Shown here in pieces: positions 16,225 to 24,191 of a stretch of DNA of 43,796 bases. Location: NCBI GenBank assembly GCA_039807785.1, contig JBDHRX010000007.1, positions 1-43,796 on the forward strand. The letters run 5' to 3'. The notes below the pieces were generated by a model. It saw only the letters and a program-made list of their open reading frames with translations, searched no databases and had not been told where the DNA came from. The translations under genes and the position numbers were made by a program. The DNA is from Zeimonas sp039807785 (GTDB taxonomy: Bacteria; Pseudomonadota; Gammaproteobacteria; Burkholderiales; Burkholderiaceae_E). Every line of letters starts with the position of its first letter. The stretch's first letter is position 1.

Positions 16225-17658
16225 CTAGGCCGGCGGCAGCAGCTTCCCGGGGTTCATGATGCCGAGCGGGTCGAGCGCCTGCTTGACCCGGCGCATCAGC
16301 GCCAGCTCCACCGCCGACTTGTAGCGCGCGGATTCGTCGCGCCGCAGCTGGCCCAGGCCGTGCTCGGCCGAGATCGAGCCGCCGAACGCGTGCACCGCGT
16401 CGTGCGTCACGAGGTTGATCGCCGGCTGCAGGGCCAGGAACTCGGCCTCGTGCTCGGGGCCGCAGCGATCGACCGGCGGCGAGATGTTGTAGTGCAGGTT
16501 GCCGTCGCCCAGGTGCCCGAACACGATCAGGCGGATGCCGGGGAAGCGCCGTTCGAGCTCGGCGTTGGTGTGCGCGACGAAGTCGCCGATCGCGGAGATC
16601 GGCACCGAGACGTCGTGCTTGATGTTCTTGCCGGCGGTGGCCTGGGCTTCCGAGATCAGCTCGCGCAGGGCCCAGAGGGCGCGGCTCTGCGCGCCCGAGG
16701 TCGCGACCACCGCGTCGCGCACGATGCCGGACTCGAGCGCGCGCTCCATCAGCGCCTCGAACAGCGCCGTCGCGTGCGCCTCGCTCTCGCTGTCGGAGGT
16801 CTCGAGCAGCACGTAGTAGGGGCTGGGCTGCGCGAACGGGCGGCGCTGCTCGGGGAACTGTTGCGCCACGAGCGCCAGGCAGGGGTCGGAGATCAGCTCG
16901 AATGCCGTCAGCGACGACGCCAGCGCCGACTGCGCCTGCTCGAGCAGGCGCAGCGCGGCGTGCGGGTCGTCGACCGCCGCCATCGCCGTGACCTGGGCCG
17001 CCGGCAACGGGTACAGCTTCAGCGTGGCCGCGGTGATCACGCCCAGCGTGCCTTCCGCGCCCACGAACAGGTCGCGCAGGTCGTAGCCGGTGTTGTCCTT
17101 GCGCAGGCCGCGCAGGCCATGCCAGAGCTCGCCGCCGGCGGTCACGACCTCCAGGCCGAGGCACAGCTCGCGCGCGTTGCCGTAGCGCAGCACCGCGACG
17201 CCGCCGGCGTTGGTCGAGAGGTTGCCGCCGATCGTGCACGAGCCCTCGGAAGGCAGGCTGAGCGGGAACAGGCGGCCGGCCTCCAGCGCGGCCGCGCGCA
17301 CTTCGGCCAGCGTGCAGCCCGCCTCGACGACGATCGAGTTGTTGACCGTGTCGACGCCGCGCACCCGCTTCAGGCGGGTGAGCGACAGCACGATCGAGCG
17401 CCCGTCCGCGTCGGGCGTGGCGCCGCCCGACAGCCCGGTGTTGCCGCCCTGGGGCACCACGGCCACGCGCTGCGCGGCGCACCAGCGCAGCACCGCGGCG
17501 ACGTCCTCGGCCGTGTCCGGCATCGCCACCGCCAGCGCGCGGCCCACGTAGCGCCGCCGCCAGTCGATCAGGTGGGGTTCGAGGTCGCCCGGGGCGGTCA
17601 GCAGCCGGCCCGCGAACGCGGCGCGCAGCGTCTCGAGGGAAGGGGCGGATTGCGTCAT
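16225..17658 (-). CDS. FAD-linked D-2-hydroxyacid dehydrogenase (GlcD / D-lactate dehydrogenase family)
   Basis: 477-residue flavoenzyme with a PCMH-type FAD-binding domain (PQGGNTGLSGGATPD and LPSEGSCTIGGNLSTNAGG) and an FAD-oxidase C-terminal domain. The C-terminal metal/substrate motifs GHLGDGNLHYN and SAEHGLGQLRRDE are those of the D-lactate / D-2-hydroxyglutarate / glycolate dehydrogenase family. It would oxidise a D-2-hydroxy acid and pass electrons to the quinone pool or an electron-transfer flavoprotein. I chose ATG 17658 (MTQSAPSLETL); a GTG lies three codons upstream. It follows ffh on the minus strand, with 15 bp between the ffh stop and this start. Confidence 0.9.
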   Translation of the reverse strand: MTQSAPSLETLRAAFAGRLLTAPGDLEPHLIDWRRRYVGRALAVAMPDTAEDVAAVLRWCAAQRVAVVPQGGNTGLSGGATPDADGRSIVLSLTRLKRVRGVDTVNNSIVVEAGCTLAEVRAAALEAGRLFPLSLPSEGSCTIGGNLSTNAGGVAVLRYGNARELCLGLEVVTAGGELWHGLRGLRKDNTGYDLRDLFVGAEGTLGVITAATLKLYPLPAAQVTAMAAVDDPHAALRLLEQAQSALASSLTAFELISDPCLALVAQQFPEQRRPFAQPSPYYVLLETSDSESEAHATALFEALMERALESGIVRDAVVATSGAQSRALWALRELISEAQATAGKNIKHDVSVPISAIGDFVAHTNAELERRFPGIRLIVFGHLGDGNLHYNISPPVDRCGPEHEAEFLALQPAINLVTHDAVHAFGGSISAEHGLGQLRRDESARYKSAVELALMRRVKQALDPLGIMNPGKLLPPA

Positions 17659-17673
17659 GACCGGCACCGGCCG

Positions 17674-19032
17674 CTAGCCGCGCATGCCCGGCAGCATGCC
17701 CCGCATGCCGCGCATCATCTTCGCCAGCCCGCCCTTCTGCATCTTCTTCATCATCGACTGCATCTGGTCGAACTGCGACAGCAGCCGGTTGACCTCCTGC
17801 ACCGGCACGCCGGCGCCGGCGGCGATGCGCCGCTTGCGGCTCGCCTTGATCAGCTCGGGCTTGGCGCGCTCGGTCCGGGTCATCGACTGGATGATGGCCT
17901 GCATGCGCCGCATCTGCCGCTCGGCCTGCGACATGTCGGCGCCGGCGGCGGCCTGCTGGAGCTGGGCCGGAAGCTTGTCGAGCAGCGACGCCAGGCCGCC
18001 CATCCGGTTCATCTGGCCGAGCTGGGCGGCGAAATCGTTCAGGTCGAACCGGTTGCCCGCCTTGAGCTTGTCGGCGAGCGCCTTCGCCGTCTTCTCGTCG
18101 ACCGCCTTGTGCGCTTCCTCGACCAGCGACACGATGTCGCCCATCCCGAGGATGCGGTTGGCCATCCGCTCGGGATGGAATCCCTCGAGCCCGGCCAGCT
18201 TCTCGCCGACGCCGACGAACTTGATGGGCGCGCCGGTGACCGCCTTGACCGACAGCGCGGCGCCGCCGCGCGCGTCGCCGTCGAGCTTGGTGAGCACGAC
18301 GCCGGTGAGGGGGATCGCCTCCTTGAAGGCCTTGGCCGTATTGACCGCGTCCTGGCCCTGCATCGCGTCGACGACGAACAGCGTCTCGATCGGCGCGAGC
18401 TGCGCGTGCAGCGCGGCGATCTCGCGCATCATCTCGTCGTCGATCGCCAGGCGACCGGCGGTGTCGACCAGCAGCACGTCGTGATAGTGCGTCCGCGCCC
18501 ACTGCAGCGCGGCCGCCGCGATGTCGGCCGGCTTCTGGTCGGGGCTCGAGGCGAAGAAATCGGCCCCCGCCTGGCCGGCGACCGCGCGCAGCTGCTCGAT
18601 CGCCGCCGGCCGGTACACGTCGCACGAGACCGCCAGGACCTTCTTCTTCTGCGTCTCGCGCAGCCATTTCGCCAGCTTGCCGACCGTGGTGGTCTTGCCC
18701 GCGCCCTGCAGGCCGGCCATCAGCACCACCGCCGGGGGCTGGGTGGCGAGGTCGAGCGCGGCGGTCTTGCCGCCCATCAGCTCGGTGAGCTCGCGGTGCA
18801 CGACGCCGACCAGCGCCTGGCCGGGGGTCAGGCTGCCGACGACGTCCTGCCCGAGCGCCTTCTCGCGGACCCGCGCGACGAAATCGCGCACCACCGGCAG
18901 CGCGACATCGGCCTCGAGCAGCGCCACGCGGATCTCGCGCAGCATCTCCTGCGTGTTGGCCTCGGTCAGCCGGGCCTCGCCGCGCATCGTCTTGACGACG
19001 CGGCCGAGGCGTTGCGACAGGTTCTCGAGCAT
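17674..19032 (-). CDS. ffh: Signal recognition particle GTPase
   Basis: 452-residue Ffh, which binds signal sequences of nascent membrane proteins and, with 4.5S RNA, delivers ribosomes to FtsY. The N domain is at about 1-85 and the G domain follows, with G1 GLQGAGKTTT and the DTAGRLAIDDEMM motif. The methionine-rich M domain runs from about residue 295, with the RNA-binding motif SMTRTERAKPELIKASRKRRIAAGAG and tail MMKKMQKGGLAKMMRGM. ATG 19032 faces the divergent ccsA-type gene 22 bp away. The full length and all motifs indicate an intact essential gene. Confidence 0.98.
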   Translation of the reverse strand: MLENLSQRLGRVVKTMRGEARLTEANTQEMLREIRVALLEADVALPVVRDFVARVREKALGQDVVGSLTPGQALVGVVHRELTELMGGKTAALDLATQPPAVVLMAGLQGAGKTTTVGKLAKWLRETQKKKVLAVSCDVYRPAAIEQLRAVAGQAGADFFASSPDQKPADIAAAALQWARTHYHDVLLVDTAGRLAIDDEMMREIAALHAQLAPIETLFVVDAMQGQDAVNTAKAFKEAIPLTGVVLTKLDGDARGGAALSVKAVTGAPIKFVGVGEKLAGLEGFHPERMANRILGMGDIVSLVEEAHKAVDEKTAKALADKLKAGNRFDLNDFAAQLGQMNRMGGLASLLDKLPAQLQQAAAGADMSQAERQMRRMQAIIQSMTRTERAKPELIKASRKRRIAAGAGVPVQEVNRLLSQFDQMQSMMKKMQKGGLAKMMRGMRGMLPGMRG

Positions 19033-19054
19033 GGCCTTGGAGTAAACTGGATCG

Positions 19055-19882
19055 GTGCAGATTCTACTGGTTATCGTCCACCTGCTCGCCGTGCTTGCCT
19101 ACCTGGTCGCGTGGCGCACGCCCGCCCGGGTCGCCGGCGCGCTGATGCTGGTGGGCCTGGCGCTGCACGCCGGCGCCCTGTACGCGGCGATCTTCGGAGA
19201 GACCGGCTGGCGTTTCGGGTTCGCCCCGATCCTATCCGCCACCATGTGGATCGGCATCGCGGTGCTCTGGATCGAGGGCCTCTCGGTGCGGGTCGAGGCG
19301 CTGCGCAGCGTGGTGCTGCCGGTGGCGGCGCTCGCCGTGCCGCTGCCGCTGCTGTTCCCGGGGCTCGACCTCAGCGCGCAAGCCACGCGGCCGCTGTTCC
19401 TGCCGCATTTGCTGATCGGCACGCTCGCCTACGGCGTCCTGGCGATGGCGGCGCTGCACGCGCTGCTGATGACGGCCGCCGAGCGCGCGCTGCACGGCGG
19501 CCCCGGCCGCGACGGGTCGTACGGCGTCTCGCCGTTCTCCCGTTCCCCGTTCGCCCGCTTCCTCGAGGACCTGCCCCCGCTGCTGGTGCTCGAGCGCATC
19601 CTGTTCCGCTTCATCGGCCTGGGCTTCGTGCTGCTCACGCTGACCGCGTTCAGCGGCGTGCTGTTCTCCGAGGAGATCTTCGGCCAGCCGATGCGCTTCG
19701 ACCACAAGACGGTGTTCACGCTGATCGCCTGGGCGGTGTTCGGGGCGCTGCTGGTCGGCCGCAGGCTGTGGGGCTGGCGCGGGCGCACCGCGCTGCGGCT
19801 CACGTTCGGCGGCTTCGCGCTGTTGCTGCTCGCCTACGTCGGCAGCCGCCTGGTGCTCGAAGTGATCCTGCATCGCCGCTGA
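19055..19882 (+). CDS. CcsA/YpjD-type cytochrome c assembly family membrane protein
   Basis: 275-residue inner-membrane protein with about eight hydrophobic segments, member of the CcmC/CcsA (cytochrome c assembly) family that handles haem export; YpjD-type members have no firmly known role. It starts at GTG 19055 (VQILLVIVHLLAVLAYLVA). A TAAACT box at 19043-19048 puts the predicted start site on the GTG itself, suggesting a leaderless mRNA, although GGAG 12 bp upstream could be a distant SD. It is divergent from ffh as in many beta- and gammaproteobacteria. Its TGA overlaps the next ATG (19882). Confidence 0.82.
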   Translation: MQILLVIVHLLAVLAYLVAWRTPARVAGALMLVGLALHAGALYAAIFGETGWRFGFAPILSATMWIGIAVLWIEGLSVRVEALRSVVLPVAALAVPLPLLFPGLDLSAQATRPLFLPHLLIGTLAYGVLAMAALHALLMTAAERALHGGPGRDGSYGVSPFSRSPFARFLEDLPPLLVLERILFRFIGLGFVLLTLTAFSGVLFSEEIFGQPMRFDHKTVFTLIAWAVFGALLVGRRLWGWRGRTALRLTFGGFALLLLAYVGSRLVLEVILHRR

Positions 19883-20172
19883 TGGGAAAGCTGCTGTTCT
19901 GGCTGGTGCTGATCGCCGCCGGCTACCTGGCGCTGCGGCTCGTGGCGATCAGCCAGCGCCGGCGCGAGGCGGCGCGCCGCGCCGCGCAGGATCCGGCCCG
20001 CGGCGCGGCGGCCGGACCGGACGGTGCCGACCGGATCGGCGGCGAGATGATGGTCCGCTGCGCGCACTGCGGGGTTTTCCTCCCGGCGTCCGACGCCTTC
20101 GTCGACGGCGGCCGCAGCTACTGCGACCGCGACCATCGCGACGCCGACCGGATCCGGCAGCGGCACGGATGA
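19882..20172 (+). CDS. PP0621-like small membrane-anchored zinc-ribbon protein
   Basis: 96-residue protein: an N-terminal membrane helix (LLFWLVLIAAGYLALRLVA, residues 4-22), a basic linker and a C-terminal CAHCGVFLP...YCDRDHRD zinc-ribbon-like motif. It fits the PP0621 family found between the ccsA-like gene and pilS in pseudomonads and betaproteobacteria; role unknown. It overlaps both neighbours by a single start/stop junction (TGATG at 19880, ATGA at 20169), so it is embedded in the operon. Confidence 0.8.
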   Translation: MGKLLFWLVLIAAGYLALRLVAISQRRREAARRAAQDPARGAAAGPDGADRIGGEMMVRCAHCGVFLPASDAFVDGGRSYCDRDHRDADRIRQRHG

Positions 20173-21830
20173 GCAGCGGCGGCCGCCCGGTTCCCGCGGC
20201 CGCGCCGGCGTTGCTGCCCGCCGAGTCCTACCGGGCGGCGTTGCGCTGGCTGGCCGCCAGCCGGGTCGCGGTCGCGCTGGTGCTGCTGGCCTTCGTGCCG
20301 CTGCAGGAGGTCGGCCGCTTCACCGCCGACCTGACCGAACCGGCCTTGTTCGAGCGGGTCGCGGTGACCTACCTGCTCGCGGCCATCCTCTACCTGTCGA
20401 CGCTGCACCGCTTCTACGATCGCTTCGACGCGGTGCTGGCGGTCCATGCGCTGACCGACCTGCTGGCCCTGTCCGCCCTGATGCATGCGGCGGGGGGGCT
20501 GCGCAGCGGCATCGTGGTCCTGCTGATCGCCGCGCTGGCCGGCGCCGCGGTGGTCTCGACCCGGCGCATGGCGGCCTCGTTCGCCGCGATCGCGACGCTG
20601 CTGGTCCTGGCCGAGGCGGGCTGGTCCGCGATGCGCGGCGGCGAGGCCGGCCTCACGATGATCGCCGGGCTGGTCGGCCTGGCCTGTTTCGCCACCGCGA
20701 TGACGGTGAACTGGCTGGCGATCCGGCTGCACGCCCAGGAGGACATCGCGCGCCGGCGCGGCGAAGACCTGCGCCGGCAGCTGGCCGTGACCTCGCAGGT
20801 GGTGGCCGAACTGCAGCAGGGGGTGCTGATCGTCGATGCCGCAGGCCGCGTGACCACGATGAACCCTGCGGCGCATGCCCTGCTCGGAGGCGGCGCCCGG
20901 GCGCCGGCGCTCGGCGCGGGGGGCGACGGCGACGGCCCCGGCTGGACCGCGCTGCGGCGCGCGTATGCCGGTTGGCGCGACGGCGGCGGCGCCCGGCACG
21001 CCGAATCGGAGGTCGACCTGCCGGCGCCGCGCGGCGGCGCCGCCCGGATCCGCCTGCGCTTTCTCGGGAGCGCCGAGCCCGGCGGCGACACGGTCGTGAT
21101 CCTCGAGGACCAGCGCCTGATCGAGGAGCGCGCCCAGCAGCTCAAGCTCGCCTCGATGGGGCGGCTGTCGGCGTCGATCGCCCACGAGATCCGCAATCCG
21201 CTCGCGGCGATCCGCCACGCCAACAGCCTGCTCGCCGAGCGGCTCGCCGACCCGGCGCTGGGGCGGCTGGCGCGCATCGTCGAGGACAATACGGTCCGGA
21301 TCGACCGGATCGTCGGCGACGTGCTGTCGATCGCGCGGCGCGAGCGCGCCGCCGACGAGGCGCTGGCGCTGCCGGCGTTCCTCGACGCGTTCCTGCCCGA
21401 GTTCGCCGCGGCTTGCGGCGCCGATCCGAGGCGCATCGCGGTCCGGATCGAGAGCGGGCGGCCGATCCGTTTCGATTCGGACCATCTCCGGCAGGTGCTG
21501 GCGAACCTGCTCGGCAACGCGCTGCGCTACGCCTCGCCGGACGAGGGGGCGGTGCTGATCGAATGGCGCGAGCGCGGTTCCGGCCACGATTCCGAGCCGC
21601 ATTCCCATCGATTAGAATTGAAGGTCGCCGACGACGGACCCGGTTTGCCGACCGACATGCTGGAACACGCGTTCGAACCGTTCTTCACGACCGAAAGCCG
21701 GGGAACCGGGCTCGGGCTGCATCTCGCGCGCGAGCTGTGCAACGCGAATGCGGCGACGATCCGCTACGAGGCCGGAGGGTTGCCGGACCGCTACGGCGGC
21801 GCGTTCGTCATCGAGCCGCGGCGCGACTGA
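20169..21830 (+). CDS. pilS: PilS-type sensor histidine kinase
   Basis: 553-residue membrane sensor. Six hydrophobic segments span about residues 35-185, followed by a short coiled stretch and a PAS-like domain (VVAELQQGVLIVDAAGRVTT). The HisKA H-box is IAHEIRNPLAAIRH, with phospho-acceptor His339. The N-box (VLANLLGNALRYA), G1 (VADDGPGLP), F (FEPFFTT) and G2 (GTGLGLHLARE) boxes complete the HATPase. The six-TM-plus-PAS layout and the pilR-type regulator immediately downstream identify it as PilS, which in Pseudomonas senses pilin in the membrane to set type IV pilus expression. No pilin gene is in the window, so the target set is inferred. Confidence 0.88.
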   Translation: MSSGGRPVPAAAPALLPAESYRAALRWLAASRVAVALVLLAFVPLQEVGRFTADLTEPALFERVAVTYLLAAILYLSTLHRFYDRFDAVLAVHALTDLLALSALMHAAGGLRSGIVVLLIAALAGAAVVSTRRMAASFAAIATLLVLAEAGWSAMRGGEAGLTMIAGLVGLACFATAMTVNWLAIRLHAQEDIARRRGEDLRRQLAVTSQVVAELQQGVLIVDAAGRVTTMNPAAHALLGGGARAPALGAGGDGDGPGWTALRRAYAGWRDGGGARHAESEVDLPAPRGGAARIRLRFLGSAEPGGDTVVILEDQRLIEERAQQLKLASMGRLSASIAHEIRNPLAAIRHANSLLAERLADPALGRLARIVEDNTVRIDRIVGDVLSIARRERAADEALALPAFLDAFLPEFAAACGADPRRIAVRIESGRPIRFDSDHLRQVLANLLGNALRYASPDEGAVLIEWRERGSGHDSEPHSHRLELKVADDGPGLPTDMLEHAFEPFFTTESRGTGLGLHLARELCNANAATIRYEAGGLPDRYGGAFVIEPRRD

Positions 21831-21842
21831 CCGGGACCGCCG

Positions 21843-23318
21843 ATGAAAGCTTCCGCCGAGATCCCCGCCGCGCCGGCCCCCCGCTCCGCAGGCCGTCCGC
21901 CGCGCGTGCTGGTCGTCGACGACGAGGCCGATCTGCGCGAGCTGCTCGAGCTCACGCTGGTCGGCATGGGCCTGGACGTCGATTGCGCCGGCAGCCTCGC
22001 CGAGGCCGAGGGCCTGCTCGAACGCCAGGCCTACGCGCTGTGCCTGACCGACATGCGCCTGCCCGACGGCGACGGGCTCACGCTGGTCGCGGCCGTGAGC
22101 CGGCGGTTTCCGCAGATGCCGGTGGCGGTGATCACGGCCTACGGCAGCGCCGAGAACGCGGTGGCCGCGCTCAAGGCCGGCGCTTTCGACTATCTCGCCA
22201 AGCCGGTGGCGCTCGACGCGCTGCGCAGCCTGGTGCGCTCGGCGACCCAGCTTCCGGCGCCGGCGCCGGCCGCGCGCGGCGCCGGCGCGCCGGCGGCCGG
22301 CGATCCGGCCTGGCAGCTATTGGGCGATTCGCCGGCGATGTGCGAGGTTCGCGCGCAGATCCAGCGGCTTGCGCGCAGCATGGCGCCGGTGTCGATCACC
22401 GGCGAATCCGGCTCCGGCAAGGAGCTGGCGGCGCGCCTGATCCACCGCTCCGGTCCGCGCGTCGCCCAGCCGTTCGTCGCGGTCAACTGCGGCGCGATTC
22501 CCGAGGCGCTGATGGAGGCCGAGTTCTTCGGTCACCGCAAGGGCGCCTTCACCGGTGCCGACCAGGACCGCGACGGCTTCTTCCAGGCCGCCAGCGGCGG
22601 CACCCTGTTCCTCGACGAGGTGGCCGACCTGCCGCTCGCGATGCAGGTCAAGCTGCTGCGCGCGATCCAGGAGAAGCGCGTGCGCAAGGTCGGCGGCACG
22701 GTCGAGGAGGCGGTCGACGTGCGCATCATCAGCGCCACGCACCAGGATCTCGCGCAGTGCGTCGTGGCGGGGCGGTTCCGCCAGGACCTGTTCTACCGGC
22801 TGAACGTGATCGAGCTGAAGCTGCCGTCGCTGCGCGAGCGCCTCGAGGATATCCCGGCGCTCGCGGAGGCGATCCTCGCGCGGCTCGCGGGCCGCGCCGG
22901 CCTGGCGCCGCCGCCGCGGCTCGCGTCGGTCACGCTGCGCTACCTGCAGAGCTACCATTTCCCGGGCAACGTGCGCGAGCTCGAGAACATGCTCGAGCGC
23001 GCGCTCGCGTTCTCCAACGGCGAGGTCGTGAACGTCGAGGATCTCGGCCTGAAGCCGGTGGTCTCGGATGCCGACGAGAACGAGCGCGCCGATCCGCCGG
23101 CCGAGCCGGAGGCGCCGGCGGTGGTCGAGCGCCGGCCGGTGCGCGTCTCCGAGGACGGGGTCCCCGAGTCTCTGCCCGACTATCTCGACCAGATCGAGCG
23201 CGACACGATCCAGCGCGCGCTCGAGAAGACGCGCTACAACCGCACCGCGGCCGCGCGCCTGCTCGGCATCACGTTCCGCGCGCTGCGCTACCGGATGCAG
23301 CGCCTCGGGATCAGCTAG
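21843..23318 (+). CDS. pilR: PilR-type sigma-54-dependent response regulator
   Basis: 491-residue NtrC-family activator. The receiver domain (1-125) has acidic residues Asp26-Asp27 and phospho-acceptor Asp70 (CLTDMRLPDGDG). The AAA+ domain has Walker A GESGSGKE, the GAFTGA loop that contacts sigma-54, Walker B GTLFLDEVADLP and the arginine-finger region. The C-terminal Fis-type helix-turn-helix is QRALEKTRYNRTAAARLLGITFRALRYRMQRLG. All elements needed to open sigma-54 promoters are intact. It starts 12 bp after pilS, and its stop overlaps the GTG of ampD. Confidence 0.9.
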   Translation: MKASAEIPAAPAPRSAGRPPRVLVVDDEADLRELLELTLVGMGLDVDCAGSLAEAEGLLERQAYALCLTDMRLPDGDGLTLVAAVSRRFPQMPVAVITAYGSAENAVAALKAGAFDYLAKPVALDALRSLVRSATQLPAPAPAARGAGAPAAGDPAWQLLGDSPAMCEVRAQIQRLARSMAPVSITGESGSGKELAARLIHRSGPRVAQPFVAVNCGAIPEALMEAEFFGHRKGAFTGADQDRDGFFQAASGGTLFLDEVADLPLAMQVKLLRAIQEKRVRKVGGTVEEAVDVRIISATHQDLAQCVVAGRFRQDLFYRLNVIELKLPSLRERLEDIPALAEAILARLAGRAGLAPPPRLASVTLRYLQSYHFPGNVRELENMLERALAFSNGEVVNVEDLGLKPVVSDADENERADPPAEPEAPAVVERRPVRVSEDGVPESLPDYLDQIERDTIQRALEKTRYNRTAAARLLGITFRALRYRMQRLGIS

Positions 23319-23875
23319 TGGCCGGCGCGTCCGGCTGGCTGGCCGGCGCCCGGCGCGTTCCCTCGCCGAACTTCGACGCGCGCCCGGCCGGCGTCGCGAT
23401 CGACCTGCTCGTCGTCCATTACGTGAGCCTGCCGCCGGGGCGCTTCAGCGGCGACGCGGTCGAGCGGCTGTTCACGAACCGGCTCGATTGCGACGCCGAT
23501 CCCTCGTTCGGGGCGCTGCGCGGGCTGCGCGTGTCCGCGCATTTCCTGATCCGCCGGCGCGGCGAGCTGCTGCAGTTCGTGGCGACCGACGCGCGCGCCT
23601 GGCATGCGGGGGTCTCGCGCTTCATGGCGCGCGAGCGCTGCAACGACTTTTCGCTCGGCGTCGAGCTCGAGGGCGACGACGGGCATCGCTTCACCGAGCC
23701 CCAGTACCGGCGCCTCGCGGCCCTGACCGGGCGGCTGCGGGCGCAGCATCCGCTGCGCTGGATCGCCGGCCACAGCGACATCGCGCCGGGGCGCAAGCAC
23801 GATCCGGGGCCGCGCTTCGACTGGGCGCGCGTGCTCGCGTCGCCGCAGCTGCGCGGCATCGAACGCCCGTTCTAG
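23318..23875 (+). CDS. ampD: 1,6-anhydro-N-acetylmuramyl-L-alanine amidase
   Basis: 185-residue cytoplasmic zinc amidase that removes the stem peptide from 1,6-anhydroMurNAc-peptides in peptidoglycan recycling; its loss induces AmpC beta-lactamase in enterobacteria. Zinc ligands match AmpD: His34 (VVHYVS), His152 and Asp162 (GHSDIAPGRKHDPG), with catalytic Glu116 (GVELEG). The start at GTG 23318 overlaps the pilR stop; no closer ATG gives the N-terminus GWLAGARRVPSPNFDARP shared by AmpD proteins. There is no signal peptide, as expected for the cytosolic form. Confidence 0.93.
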   Translation: MAGASGWLAGARRVPSPNFDARPAGVAIDLLVVHYVSLPPGRFSGDAVERLFTNRLDCDADPSFGALRGLRVSAHFLIRRRGELLQFVATDARAWHAGVSRFMARERCNDFSLGVELEGDDGHRFTEPQYRRLAALTGRLRAQHPLRWIAGHSDIAPGRKHDPGPRFDWARVLASPQLRGIERPF

Positions 23876-23975
23876 CGCCGCGCGGCGCGACGACTTCGCG
23901 CTCGCGTGCCGATCGACGACAGCGAGTGCGCGCCAACTTCGCCGCACGCCGCGCGGACGCGCGCGGGCGAGGTCG

Positions 23976-24023
23976 CGGTCCGGTTCGAGGACCCGTTCGT
24001 GGACCCGTTCGTGGACCAGTTCG
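23976..24023 (+). repeat. 12-bp tandem repeat, four copies
   Basis: Four consecutive 12-bp units ending in GTTCG: CGGTCCGGTTCG, AGGACCCGTTCG, TGGACCCGTTCG and TGGACCAGTTCG. The third and second differ at one base. The array ends 3 bp before the -35 box of the nrdA promoter. Confidence 0.8.
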
Positions 24024-24026
24024 CGC

Positions 24027-24090
24027 TTGCCCCTGGCGATCGCGGCCACTACAATTGGGTCCAATCGAGGTCATCACACTAGATCTAGTG
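24027..24090 (+). promoter_or_regulatory. nrdA promoter with NrdR box
   Basis: TTGCCC (24027-24032) and TACAAT (24050-24055) with 17-bp spacing form a good sigma-70 promoter, start near 24062. A perfect 14-bp palindrome, CACTAGATCTAGTG (24077-24090), closely matches the NrdR-box core CACTATATATAGTG. A degenerate half-matching box, CACTACAATTGGGT, overlaps the -10 at 24047-24060, centred 30 bp upstream, about three helical turns, as NrdR box pairs usually are. Confidence 0.75.
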
Positions 24091-24191
24091 GTCTCGGCGT
24101 CCTGATCGACCCAGCGCGATCACGCCCGCCGGCCCGTCTCTCCGGCCCGCGGCAGCGGGTCTCCGTCACCGATTCTCCGGAGGAAGCACGC

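Larger units (their letters stand above)
23876..24191 (+). other. ampD-nrdA intergenic region (316 bp)
   Basis: No gene seen. It holds a 12-bp tandem repeat (23976-24023), a sigma-70 promoter (24027-24055), an NrdR-type palindrome (24077-24090) and the nrdA leader of about 130 nt ending in a GGAGGAAG ribosome-binding site. Confidence 0.7.

Noticed and set aside
16360..20172. 1270-codon open frame on the plus strand across the FAD dehydrogenase, ffh and beyond
   Set aside because: It overprints three real genes. Only its last 97 codons (19882-20172) are a genuine gene in that frame.
20169..23318. The two-component pair as the PEP-CTERM regulators PrsK/PrsR
   Set aside because: The kinase has six membrane segments and a PAS domain, and the gene order (ccsA, PP0621-like, kinase, regulator, ampD) is that of PilS/PilR. 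A link to the sigma-54 promoter at 11860 is not supported by location.
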